From: Sarocladium kiliense
Lineage: Eukaryota > Ascomycota > Sordariomycetes > Hypocreales > Sarocladiaceae
Reading direction: 5' to 3'
Assembly: GCA_030734395.1 (NCBI GenBank)
Contig: JAUZTG010000029.1
Span: forward strand, 3,038,001 to 3,102,000
Length of the DNA: 64,000 bases
Position numbers and translations under genes: made by a program. This document shows, piece after piece, positions 24,290 to 35,401 of this stretch; within the stretch, counting starts at the first letter, position 1, and each line of letters begins with the position of its first letter. The notes below the pieces were generated by a model. It worked only from the letters and a program-made list of their open reading frames with translations, did not search any database and was not told where the DNA came from.

Positions 24290-25671
24290 TTACTGTCTAT
24301 GATCATCTGGTTGTATAGATTGCACGTCCACTTCATAGGTGGAGTGCTTGCGAATGCCGCCCTCGCTCGCCTTGTTTTTCTTCACCAACTCACGCTCATC
24401 TGAATGCGAGGAGTCACCGTCCTCCAGCCTCTCCCACTCTTGATCTCCTCGCCTCGCACTCCCTTGGACGGTTGTCAGCGAGATTCCCAAGTCGGTCGGG
24501 TTCCGGAAAGACCTCGTTCGGCTTTGACTGTCCACCTCTTTTCCGCCGTTACTGCCCCCTGTCTCTCCGTTCCGGCGCCTCCATGTCAGCCGTGACTTCT
24601 TCCCACCGCCGCCGCTGCCACCAAATGTGATAATGTCATCATTGACACCTGATAGTGCGCTGGCCTGGGTGTTGATGCCTTTTTGTCTATGGTAGAACCT
24701 CCGCAGCGAGGGGAAGGAGGCTGCCATGCATCCCACACCCGTCTCGATGAGCGAGAAGAGCACGATTGGTGCAATCCAGTAGTGTTTGTCGTGATCGGTG
24801 TCGTAGTGCTGCAGGTAGGGAATTCGGATGATGGTAATGATGGAGGCCGTGGAAGCAAAGCTGAGGAGACCAAAGACTTGGATCTTGGCCTGCAACTTCA
24901 TTTGCGTCTTCCACAACAGCATGGCAGGCACAACTACCAACGCTGCGTCCGTCATGATTGTACAGATTGTTGCGATGTACCCAAGCGCCACGAAAATAAC
25001 GACAGGCGCACATTTAGCCGTGCCTTCATCTACAAGATGCGGCTTCCAATGGGCCTCAAACGGGATGCATTGCAGGATTGTACCGACAAAGGCAGCTACC
25101 AGAGAGACGAGAGTGATGATAAGAAGAACCCAGACCGTGATGCGGAGGATGCGTTTCGTCTCGGCGATACGACGGAGGGTAATGCAGATTGATGCTTTGA
25201 CGAGGGTCATAGCGACAAGGTAGACAAGCAGCCAGACAGTATGCCATCTCATAGATGTTTCGGCGCGCCAAACGTTGAGCTTTTCGTCAGGGGAGCCGAT
25301 ACCCGTGAGCTCGGCGTAAACGGCAACGCATACAGTAGCTGTATATGCGACCTAGATAACCATTAGCTCTGATACTGGATTCCCAAGTAACTTGGACAGT
25401 AGAAGCTCCAATCACCAGCTCCATATGAAACCTTGAGCATGATTCGGAGCTCCAGAGGAAAAGGATGTGCACATACAGCGCCGGCCACCATCAACCCATC
25501 GTCCAAGCCAAACACGCGATCTGTCCAACGGACATACGTCCTGATCCCCGCGAACAGTACTGAGAGAACGTTGAAGATGATTCCCGTTGTTATGACTGCA
25601 AGAGGTAGTCCAACTGGCGGCGTGATGAACCTCGCATCGGGAGGGATATCAGGGTTGAGATTCCACGCCAT
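24290..25671 (-). CDS. SAT4/rhodopsin-type seven-helix membrane protein
   Basis: Member of the large fungal family of integral membrane proteins (SAT4 or rhodopsin domain, related to PTH11-like receptors), proposed to sense surface or extracellular cues. Model, leftwards: exons 25477-25671 and 24290-25351; 418 aa. Helix 1 lies at about residues 22-44, followed by the family motif FGLDDGLMVAGA, the lysine-containing helix with AMTLVKASICITLRRI, and later helices up to FSLIETGVGCMAASFPSLR. The loop IQCIPFEAHW-like segment (LQCIPFEAHWKP) is characteristic. The cytosolic tail of about 130 residues is glycine- and charge-rich. The 125-bp intron is longer than most here. No CFEM cysteine domain precedes the helices, so it is not the classical PTH11 form. 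Confidence 0.85.
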
Positions 25672-26999
25672 CGTTGTCCCTCTCCCAATTGACGACTACA
25701 GTGCCTTCGTATTCCGATGTTCCTTCGATTGAACGGTTCTTAAATAAGGGTTATGAAGGGGTTGACGTCTCCCGTTGAGTTATGGAAGCAGCAGTCTGAG
25801 GTCGTTGGCCATTGTGAGGATCGGGGTCGTCCTAGGAGGATTGATGGTGTTAGTGCAGCAGGGGAAGCGGCTCTGCCAAGTATTTGTTTTTCAGCAATGC
25901 AATTGGGAATTGCTGAGACCTGCCTCTTCCCGAAGCATCATTTTCTTTGGCAGGGTTTCATCCTCGGCAGGCCTGGGCGGGATGTTCACCCAGGGGTGCC
26001 ACGACTGTGAACACGGTGGGCAAGCATATGCGGGACAAGATCTTCTATTCTGGATCAAGGAATCCCCCCTAGTTACACTTTTTCCTAAGTATGTGATTTG
26101 AATAGCGTAAAGATACAGTATATAATATCCCTTCAATCGCACACCTCGAAGCATCAAGTTTGTAGATTGAACGCCACATAAGCCTTGGGCCGTAGAGCCA
26201 AGAACTGTGCCGTCTCGCGGACCCATGATACGAGGTACCCGCGGTCTTTTGTGCACTTAACCGTCGCTTTTGATCCGCAGTGTCAATTGGACGAGCAGGG
26301 ATTGAGCCCGCGAGGGACTGGAAGCCCTGGCTGTGTGGGGTGAGGATTCCGGAATACAACGTGTTTGGCTCGTTGACTGTAGCAGGTGCCAATGAGAAAC
26401 GATGAAAGGATCAGTCAAATTTCTTGGCCATCCTGATTCTGTCCTGCAGATTGTGTTGCTTCTCCTGGCTGAATTCTGCTTCTCGCTCTTCAGAACAAAG
26501 ACTTATAGGTTTCCGGGAACTACGTGAATTGCCATATTGCATGAAAAGTGCGTCAAAACCATCTGGGCTTTGGAGTCAGAAATGTCTGCGCCTTTGTTCA
26601 AGGCCCTCTGTATCTTCTCCCACAAGGGCGGGGAAGCCGGGATGAATGCGCTACTCAGGGGTCAGTTCGGGGTGGCGTTGGCTAGTGTCAGGGCCCTTGT
26701 CAGAGATGTGGACTGTTCAGCTTGTTGAAGATTTCCTGCCGTCCGATAGCATGGGCATTAACGCATCCGATCTAGTCCTACCTCGCTTGCATCGGACTGT
26801 GTCCGTAATGGTGTGTCTCGGCTCGGACGCCTGGCGATGGAGCCTTGTGCTGATAATAGTCTGTTAATTGGGAAGTGAGATCATAGGCAAGGACTCTAAA
26901 CTCCTCAAGTAGACGAGAGTAAGAAACAAGGCACAAGCAGTGAGGCAAGAACTGCAAAGGATGCCCTCAATCAAGTCGCAACGGGTATGTGATATCAGA
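25672..26999. other. Intergenic, nothing recognised
   Basis: About 1.3 kb with short overlapping frames on both strands and no domain. A tRNA-like T-arm at 26287-26310 does not extend to a full cloverleaf. Confidence 0.4.
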
Positions 27000-28762
27000 C
27001 TAGTAGTGCATCGTTGCGCGGACGCCGTTGGTCCCTGCAGCAGGAACCGGAACAAACATGTCGTGATCGTACTCCAAGTCATGCATGGTGGTCTCATGCA
27101 GCTTCATGTGCGGTAGGACACGCAATGCAAGCGCTGTCAATGCAAGATAAAGCTCGCAGAGCGCCAGGCTGTTCCCAAGGTCAGCATTTGTCTACAGCAA
27201 CATCACCCACACCAAAGGTTACAGGTGATTGTCAAAGGAGCAAAGCTGTTACTTACTTCTTGCCGGGACACGACCTTGTTCCTTTAGAAAAAGACAGCAT
27301 GCCCTTCTCCGGTGTTCGATCAGTCTCACCCTTCTCATTGATCCATCTCTCCGGCTGAAACTCGTGGGAATTTGGGAAGAACCTCTCGTCATGGTGCGCC
27401 AGTACCGCAGACATTCCGATGGCGTATCCTCGAGGTAGCATCACCTCGAACGGCTTCTTCTCGAACTCGCCTCGGTACACAAGATCCTCCTGCGTGGGAA
27501 CCCTGGCAGTTCGGCTCGAAAGCCCGTACGAAAGACGAAGGCCCTCCTGGATGACACCGGTAAGGTACGGCAACTTCTCAACGACGGTCCATGGTGGAAG
27601 GTGTTCCGGCGAGGAGACAACAGTCCGTAGCTCAGCATCCAGTTTCGCTAGCATTTCCGGTTTCGACAGAAGATGGAACGTCATGACTGTTAAAGCCCAT
27701 GTCGTTGTTTCCGTTCCGCCTCCAAGGATAGCGACCGCCTCGTCTGCCAACCTCGCAGGATCCTTCTCAGATGTCTCAAGCTCAGACTGGAGCAGATCAG
27801 CAAAGACCGTAGGTCGGTCATATCGTACGCCAGCATCGAGGTCAGCCTTGGTCTTCCACACTCTCGCAGGGATGTCAATCTGGATGGTCCGAACTAGCAG
27901 CGCCTCGTCGGCTGGCAAATAGTCTACAAAATACTTGCCTAGTGGCGCCGTGTGAATCAGGAAGGGGAAGAACCGAAATAAGAAGACTGGCTTCAGAATT
28001 GCGAGGGTCGCCTCTCGAAAGTTGGGTGTCCATGTACCCTCCCTAGACAGGTGGCCGAAGGGTTCACCAAAGCAGTATGATGAGATCGCATCTGCAGTGA
28101 AGCAGCTATAAGCCATGCCTACATCAAAGGGCTTTTCAGGCGTATCTCTCTCCTTCAGAACCTTGTCGCAAAGCTGTTGGACGAGAGTATGGATATGCTC
28201 CTCAAGCCGCGTGATCATGGCGCGGGAGAAGAAGCGACCGACAGGCGCACGACGGAGACGATGAAGGTCGTGATCCACGGTGCCGAGATTATTCTTCGTT
28301 CCGACAGCTGAGCCATTGATCTGGTGAATCGGCTTATCGCGCTTCCGACCTCCCGAGGCATAGATCTCGTCGGCGAAATTGGCATCATTGCAGTGCGTCT
28401 CGTTGGGATTGATACGAATGATAGGGCCTGTTGTTTCGGTCAGAACCTTTTCGTACTGGCAGCGCAGGTGCAAAAAGACGGCAGGAAGAAACCTTACCGT
28501 ACTTCTGGTGCATGCGTTCGATTTCGTGCGTGTACCGTCCAAACAAGATCACATCGTGGTAGAACTCTGGCCAGTACGTTGCACCTGCAAGCTTGGGACC
28601 GGGGACCTTGCTGAGTGGATGAAGCGGCGAGATGTTGTACAGCGCTTGGAGGACTTTGTACACTGTCCACACGGAAGCCCCGTAGAGAAGGGCATCGCGA
28701 GTCGTGAGCGAGGAGACGATGGCGCGCCAGTCCAAGGCCGACATCTCGCTGAGGGATAGCAT
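27000..28762 (-). CDS. Cytochrome P450, TRI4/CYP58-like
   Basis: Membrane-anchored haem monooxygenase. Model, leftwards: exons 28498-28762, 27257-28427, 27000-27168; 534 aa. An N-terminal anchor is followed by the proline-rich hinge HPLSKVPGPKLA, the I-helix motif GGGTETTTW, the K-helix EGLR, the PERW region, and the haem loop FSKGTRSCPGKN with its cysteine ligand, split by the last intron. The N-terminal third (ATYWPEFYHDVI, KYGPIIRINPNETHC, GGRKRDKP) resembles trichodiene-oxygenase-type P450s, a broad group also acting on phenolics and terpenoids. It lies next to an MFS transporter on the same strand and a divergent SMP-30-like gene, so a small catabolic or detoxification cluster is possible. 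No terpene or polyketide synthase is nearby. Confidence 0.92.
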
Positions 28763-29687
28763 AGTGAGCGACGATGAGGATCGCCTTATCGCGACAACTT
28801 GGCTAACTCTAGACTGAAGTCATACATGACTTTGTCTATTTCTTAGGCGCAGGACGCATCGTCCCAAGGTGGAGGGAGGGTCCAAGCAACCCCCCCTGAC
28901 AGGGACAGCGCACCTCCATCCTCGCATATGTAATCAAAGGCGAATTGTGAGCTCGAATGGGCGAGGATATTACTTCGAGCTGGAGCCCTTTAACGCGGGC
29001 AGACCCTGGTAAAGTCTTGGAAATGCAGGTTTGCGGGGTTGAATTGGTGGACTGGTGCAAAGCTGGAGGGAACCCTTGCCATGAGCCTTGTTGAGGCGGA
29101 TATACCAGATCATCCCTGTCTGGCGCCAAGTTCCAACACTTTCGCGATTGAGGGAATCCTACCATTCACCAGTAGAAGTGAGTGAGTTCCCTTTACTCTG
29201 TACGTCATTGTGAATCGTTGGCTCCTCACACGGCAAGATGAGGATCTCTTTGCTTTCCCTAAGCCGAACGAGTTGAGTCGCTGGATATAGCAGCTGCGTA
29301 TTGAGCCTTGAGAGCCACCAACAGCAGGGAGCACCACCCTAAAGACGCTCAGTGACCAGACCGCTCTTGTTTAGAAAGATCTCGACGGGTTCCAATATGG
29401 GTGGCAGAGGAGGTGGCTCAGCTGGCTCTTGTAACACGTTGAGAAGACAATAATAATCAGTGCTTAGAGCCGTCTTTGGGAATGCAGCCGCGCCGGAATA
29501 ATCCCATATGTTCGACATCACGCCACACAGAGCAGACTAATATCTCTATTTATACTCTTTGATAGAGCTCCCAACCATACTAATTCGAGCATTGATGTGA
29601 AACGTAGTCTGTCAGATTTGAGAATCTATTACAAGGTCTTCTTGACGCTCAAAACCCTCGCGATAGGAACCGCGATACCTAGCTAGG
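28763..29687. other. Intergenic between P450 and MFS genes
   Basis: About 900 bp: the P450 promoter and the MFS 3' end. A 60-codon minus-strand frame at 29339-29521 has no support beyond being open. Confidence 0.4.
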
Positions 29688-31357
29688 CTAAATGTCATAC
29701 CGGTAATCAGCTGCCTTATCAGCGTCGCCGCCCATGTCGATGGAAAGACCTTGCTCCGGCTTCCCGTAAATTCTGTCCCTCTTACGGTTCTCCCGGTAAA
29801 GGAGGAAGCTCATGATTGCAGCGCCGACAGCGGTAGAGAATGTCAGTGTGCTGGATACTGCATTGCCCATGAGATAGTAAGGCGCATCCGACTTGGGGTA
29901 AATATTGGATGCAGCAACACCAACAGCGTGTGTGACGGCAATGACAATTCCAATACCAACACCCGCCTTCGTGTCACCAGCGAAAGTGGACGTGATCCAA
30001 GTCAGGACAATCGGGAATGCCATGTACGTGCCAGTCACCGCCAAGAAACAGGTGATGTACCTCGCTGTGTCGTGACTAAGAGTTCCGAGGAGAATGTAAC
30101 CGGTACCAGCCATGAGACCACCAATCATGATCGGAATACCACGGACACGGAAGCGATCAGAGACAGCAGCCGTGATGAGTAGAGTAACATAGGCAGTACC
30201 GTAGATAGGGGCCGTCATCAGATTGGCAGTGACGGAATGGTAACCAAGGTCTTTGACGATGGTTGGAAGGAAGACAGCGGCGACGGCGAGAGATAGGGAG
30301 AGACCAGAATAGATGACGCAAAACAGATAGAGTCGATAGTCCAGGAATGCACTGCCAACAGTCAGATATGAGCATGTCTTCATCAGCAGCATGAGTTTTG
30401 AAGTAGCAACGTACGCCTTAACCTGAGCCAGGTTTATACCAGTGTCGGCGTTCTTGGTAAATCTGTTGCGACGATTCAAGATAATCTTATATTCTTCATC
30501 GGTGAACCACCGCGATCTATCGGACTCTGGGCGACCGGGAAGGATCCATATCGTGAGGATACCAACTAGGACTGCGGATACATATCAGCGATTAGGCCCA
30601 AAAAGTATATGCCGGCAGCAATGTAGTCAGCTTACCGGTAGGGAGGCCCTCAATAATGAAAAGCGCCTGCCATGGTTCGACTGCCATGTCCTGCGCAAGA
30701 CCGATGCCGTAGGCGATAACGCCAGAGATCACACCACTGAGAGCGCTCATCCCAGCATAAGCGGCGATACGGAACGAGAGCTCCGACTTCAGGTACCAGA
30801 AGCTCAGGTACAGTGCGCAGCCTGGGGCGAAGGAGGCTTCAAAGACACCGAGGAAGAAACGAACAGCGGCCAGACCAGGCCCGTTGGTTGTTGCAGCCTG
30901 CAGAGTGCTTACCGCTCCCCAACCGATCGCGCAGATACCCAGCCAGAGGGAGGGTTTGATGACCTTCAGCATCAGACCGCCGATAGTACCGAAGAGAACA
31001 GTGCCGATATAGAATGTAGCGGAAGCAAGTTGGTACTGCCCGCTGGTGAGGCCAATGTCTTCTTCGAGCCCGATGTTCCGCGCATTGCCCATGTTACTCC
31101 TGTCGTCGTGGTCAGTAGGGGCTCCCCATTTCGCCTCTTATTTTCGAATCCTGGCCTTCGGGTTGCTTCAGCTGCTCTTACCGGTCAATATACGAAAGCA
31201 GGTATAACAACATAATCCATGGCAAGATGGTTCGATCAAGCTTTCTCACCAATCGGCGCTCTGCCGCGGGATCAGGCTGCCAAGGTGCTTCTGAAACTTG
31301 CTTCCCACCTTCTTCCATGTGAAAGCATGCATTGTCTTTGCCTGCTTCAGGGTCCAT
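29688..31357 (-). CDS. MFS transporter, anion:cation symporter type
   Basis: Major facilitator of the fungal ACS group (Dal5/Tna1-like), which imports carboxylates, vitamins or ureido acids with protons. Model, leftwards: exons 31182-31357, 30636-31099, 30415-30571, 29688-30351; 486 aa, the usual length with about 12 helices. Helix 1 ends in LLYLLSYIDRSNMGNAR, the family signature after the first splice junction. Later features are QYQLASATFYIGTVLFG, WPLSP-equivalent GRPESDRSRW in the central loop, and NLAQVKAAFLDYRLYLF after intron 3. Intron 3 (63 bp) is in frame and stop-free. It lies between the P450 and the SMP-30-like gene, sharing a 557-bp divergent promoter with the latter. Substrate not predictable. 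Confidence 0.9.
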
Positions 31358-31914
31358 CTTAGCCTTTTGCGATCACTGCCTTGGCGATTTAGCGAGACGG
31401 AGAATGAGTCAAGAAGAAAGAGACGAAGACTCTAAGACTCTTGGTCTCTAACCTGTCTTGCAAGGCAGCCAAGGTTCATGTACTTATACTTGGGGAGAAA
31501 CCCGAGCCATGCCTCCAGACTTCCCCGGCCAGCCACGACTCTCGAACCCCGTGGGGAGAGGCCCATAAAACGCGAACTATGCGGTTGGCTTGTATCACAG
31601 TTTACAGGCACTGTCTTGGAACTAGCTCATGACTTGGGGCATGGAGAATGTCCGCACCCTGAGCATGCGCGGGCCAGCTCCGTTCAGAGGCCATCGAACG
31701 GAGAAATCCCATCCGACTTTGGAATGAGCCGGTGAAACTCTTCCTTGGCTTTGTGGTCGTATTCGCAAGGCTTGAAGTGATTTGAGATCAAACAAAACGT
31801 CGGCTCGTGGCCAGCAGGAAGAAGAATATTAGTTGCGTTGTTCTCATCTAATCTTGTGTTTCGTTGACATACGACCCCTCCGGATTCTGAAGCCATCGAC
31901 AGCCCGCCGTCGCT
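31358..31914. promoter_or_regulatory. Divergent promoter, MFS and SMP-30-like genes
   Basis: Head-to-head spacer of 557 bp; shared control of the two genes is an inference from layout. No known binding site stands out. Confidence 0.4.
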
Positions 31915-32835
31915 ATGACGGCTTGGTATAATCCACCGCCTGTACGGCGAGCGGAGTTTTTGACGGCACTACCATCTGCCTTCAAGACCATTGGTCACTC
32001 CGAACACTCTAGGAACCAGAAAAGAGGCAGGGCGTTGGATAGCTTCCTAGAAGGTCCAGTTGTCCGCGGGCGTACTCTTTACCTTACCGATATACCTTAT
32101 GGTCGCATATTTGCAGTCAACCTCCTCACCAAAGAATGGAACTTGATCATTCAATACGAGGGTGAGCCGAATGGCTTGGCTTGGAGTGAACATCACCAAC
32201 AGCTCCTTATAGCTGACTTCAAACTGGGTATATTGGGTTTGAACCCGGATGCTCCTGGAGAAAAGAAAGTTGTTACACTTATGGACCGCTTCAATGGGGA
32301 AAGACTAAAAGGTCCTAATGATCTGGTTGTCCGCGAAGACGGTACAATCATCTTTACAGATCAGGGTATGACCGGTCTTCAAGATCCTACAGGCAGAGTA
32401 TACCGAATCTCACCGAATGGACGCACTGATGTACTCCTCCGTAACTGCCCTTCACCCAATGGCTTGGTTCTCGATACCTTGGGGAAGAGTCTCTTTGTTG
32501 CTATGACCCGGGACAACAGCGTCTGGCTTGCGCCGTTGTATCCCGACGGCAGCGTGCAAAGGACTGGGCGGTTCTCCAGCTACTTCGGTGTTGGAGGCCC
32601 TGACGGAATGGCTACGGATGAAGAGGGCAACATATTTGTCGCACATTCGACGCTCGGGACTGTGTTCGTACATAATAAGGATGGATCTCCCCGAATGAAG
32701 ATCTCTGTTGAGGCGAGCGGGAAAGGTAGTACGAACTTGACTTGGGGAGGGGAAGATCTCAAGACATTATACATCGTGGAGAGTGAATCAGCCTCCATTC
32801 TTACTGTCAGCTGGCACTGCAAAGGTATAATCTAG
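31915..32835 (+). CDS. SMP-30/gluconolactonase-like protein
   Basis: Six-bladed beta-propeller hydrolase-like protein of the SMP-30/gluconolactonase/LRE family, metal-dependent enzymes that open sugar or other lactones. Single exon, 306 aa, the usual length. Family motifs visible are LEGPVVRGRTLYLTDIP (metal-ligand Glu), GEPNGLAW, RLKGPNDLVVREDGTIIFTD (Asn-Asp pair), PSPNGLVLD and GGPDGMATDEEGNIFVA (late catalytic Asp). No signal peptide, so probably cytosolic. Divergent from the MFS transporter and near a P450, which suggests import, oxidation and lactone opening in one pathway. That link is inferred from gene order only. Confidence 0.88.
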   Translation: MTAWYNPPPVRRAEFLTALPSAFKTIGHSEHSRNQKRGRALDSFLEGPVVRGRTLYLTDIPYGRIFAVNLLTKEWNLIIQYEGEPNGLAWSEHHQQLLIADFKLGILGLNPDAPGEKKVVTLMDRFNGERLKGPNDLVVREDGTIIFTDQGMTGLQDPTGRVYRISPNGRTDVLLRNCPSPNGLVLDTLGKSLFVAMTRDNSVWLAPLYPDGSVQRTGRFSSYFGVGGPDGMATDEEGNIFVAHSTLGTVFVHNKDGSPRMKISVEASGKGSTNLTWGGEDLKTLYIVESESASILTVSWHCKGII

Positions 32836-33922
32836 TCCACTAGATATTCCAATCTGAATGTTCATGCCATTTTAAGGAAGAAGGGGCGTTGCGATAGAAT
32901 GTTCTTCGATCGATTTGTATCATGTCTTAATCAGAGAACGGAGGGTATGCAATTTGTGCCTAGAGTATAGCAACAGCCTTACCATCTCTACGTACGTGCT
33001 TGTCTCTCTGAAGAGCGGAGAATCGGGAACCACATCCTACTTGGTGAATGTCCATTGCATCAGAGACAAAAAGCCACCTGCTCGGGGACCTGCACACGGA
33101 CTTTTCCCGACTCCTGTGCAACAAGAGCCTTGGCCCTCCACATCAACGTCAGCTATACTTCACGTTTTCCCGCCCTATCCTTGACTAACTGATAGCTCTT
33201 GCGAATCATCAAATAGTGCAGCATTCAACGCAAAATAGTTGGACGTGGTGTACCTTAGCGGAGCATTGCCGTAAGGTGCACAGTGTCTCTCAACTACGCC
33301 AGCGTCCGAACTATTCGTGATTCATTCATGATCCGTTTGTCATGTTAGTATAGGCCGTACGTGATTGAGAACAGGCTATGAGTTGTTGAGCTCTAGGGTC
33401 AAGTCGAAAGGTCATTGCCGTAGGGCAAGGCGAGAGTATCGCGAGAAATGTCTTGGGTTAGGCTCTCGCGGACGTAGGTATGTTGGATGAGAAAGGACTT
33501 GAACATGCAGCTTGAAAGCTTACAGATTGCTCCGACAACTGAAGCACCGCTATTACCGCCAAAGGAGACGCGTAACTTTCCAACGATTGTGTTTTCCCAC
33601 GTTATGTTGATGCAATGATGGAGGTCCGATCTGGTTCACAGCATCACCGCCTCTCGACAGGTAGCATCGCCACAATACATATATTCACCAGAAAGTGATT
33701 CAGTTGCGTTATGCCAGAGTGCGGCTTTTCACGCTGCCATTGAACAAGGTACTGTAATTTACCGTAGAAACGAAGTGAAAAGGACAATTTTCGTCAGTAC
33801 ACTAAGCGCAGTGACATATCTTGCCCCCTCTGCTTGTCGCTCACATATAGGTCTTGACGCCCCCGGGACATCGACACTCCCTCTATTACCTGAAGGAAGT
33901 GACCAACTCGTTCAGTCTCACA

Positions 33923-34087
33923 ATGTGCTCACGACCCGCCACCTTGTATCTGGCATGCGGACATATGCGGCCGCAGCAAGGCTCCCAGGTACGATTTTGC
34001 CCTCGTGCTATCGCAGCGCGGAAAGCGTGCCGCGATATAGCTTCTTCACCACTTACGAGAGTAGATGGAAAGTGTTGCTGGTGTTGA
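33923..34087 (+). CDS. Possible cysteine/histidine-rich microprotein
   Basis: A 54-residue frame beginning MCSRPATLYLACGHMRP and ending GKCCWC. The spacing MC-x9-CGH, two internal cysteines, then GKCxxC, resembles a class of small fungal proteins with a putative zinc-binding pattern that I have seen as unnamed predictions. No TATA box or intron supports it, and it overlaps other open frames, so it may be a fragment or chance. Confidence 0.3.
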   Translation: MCSRPATLYLACGHMRPQQGSQVRFCPRAIAARKACRDIASSPLTRVDGKCCWC

Positions 34088-35310
34088 TAGCCATGTTTGG
34101 AGGAAGGGGAAGAGGGGGATGCAGTCCAGAGAGCGGAACTGTTTTGATCTGAGGAAACATGGTGGATCTGGTTGAGCAACTTTAATCATCTCGTACATTC
34201 AGGTACGGTTCCTAGCGATCTGCATTTTACGAACTGTTCTGGCATTCCACATCGCTTGTACATCAGCCACCTGCGTAAACTTTTCGGCACAAAGGATGGT
34301 TTCTGCGAATTCCTGTGTTTTTGTGAGTCCTTGCCTATGGTACACCCAAGCTAGGTATTTCGGCGACATACCCACGAGCAAAGGCTATCTGGTGGAGGAG
34401 CATAGTTCCTGGCGGCTTCTGCCTTAGCGGCGCCCAGCGATGCACGGCTCATCCAGGCACAAAGAGAGGCTGTTGATGTGACAGCAAACACCAGAAGCAT
34501 ACACATAATAGGACACGGTCCCCCGCTCTCGACCACTGTTAGCCACTTCGGATGTCCGGCATGGTCCTTGGCACGGCTTGTCCCGATGCAACAATGATGA
34601 TCGGCTTATGTGACGAGTCTGGCTTGGTGCTCAGAGCGAGTTGAACTGCAGGTTGGTGCGCATCTAGGAACAGGAACTAGACCGCCTAGCAGACTTCCGG
34701 ATAGGGGCGGAAGAAGATGAAGCAAGGGAGAGGCTTCGGGTCACAATGCAGCAAGATGTCATGAACAACCTCGGACTTGGAATCTAGATTCTCTTACCCC
34801 TTCTTTCCCCACACTACTCCATCTCAACTGATGCATTGAACACGTTACGGCCCGAACTTATGGCCCATCTCGGCATTGATTGCGCCTCCATCCGGGGTAA
34901 TCCAGTGGTGGGCATGCCTCATCGTAAGCCATGATTGGGCCGGTTACAGCGAGGGCTCTAAGGTTCGTCTCGTCGTAACCCTATGCTGATGCTACCCCAT
35001 TCAAACCTCGGAAGACAATTGCATTCGGGGTCACATATGGCCTTCCAGAATCTGACTATATGGATGAGACGTTCTTCGAATTCCCCGCCCATGGAACTTT
35101 TTGGGAGGGCTTGTGTTCTTAGTCGCGCGGATGCGCTGAGGACTTGTGGAGTGTAGAAGCTAGAGAGACAGACTATCGTGACGATCGTCGTCGTTGCCGA
35201 GCTCGGAGATGCGCGCCACTCGTAGCACTTTGTGAATGATCATGAGGACGATGCAGAACCTCAGAATCGCGACACATGTAGTCGTAGGCCTCAACATATA
35301 GACGACGAAG

Positions 35311-35318
35311 TATAAAAG
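35311..35318 (+). promoter_or_regulatory. TATA box of arabinofuranosidase gene
   Basis: TATAAAAG, 91 bp before the chosen start codon at 35402. Confidence 0.6.
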
Positions 35319-35401
35319 GGTTGCTTGGCACGCTCAGGAAACATAGAAAGTACTGGACAATATCAACTGGTTTTCGGCGATCTCTCCCACAACTGCCAGC
35401 A

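Larger units (their letters stand above)
32836..35401. other. Long intergenic region with one possible microgene
   Basis: About 2.5 kb. Apart from a possible 54-codon gene at 33923-34087 and the AbfB promoter at the right end, no coding signal is convincing on either strand. Confidence 0.4.

Noticed and set aside
26280..26360. tRNA-like T-arm on the minus strand (GCGGG CTCAATC CCTGC)
   Set aside because: The T stem pairs, but no matching acceptor strand, A box or proper anticodon stem is found in the expected distance, even allowing an intron.
29339..29521. 60-codon minus-strand frame upstream of the P450 neighbour
   Set aside because: Open by chance length; no motif or splice support.
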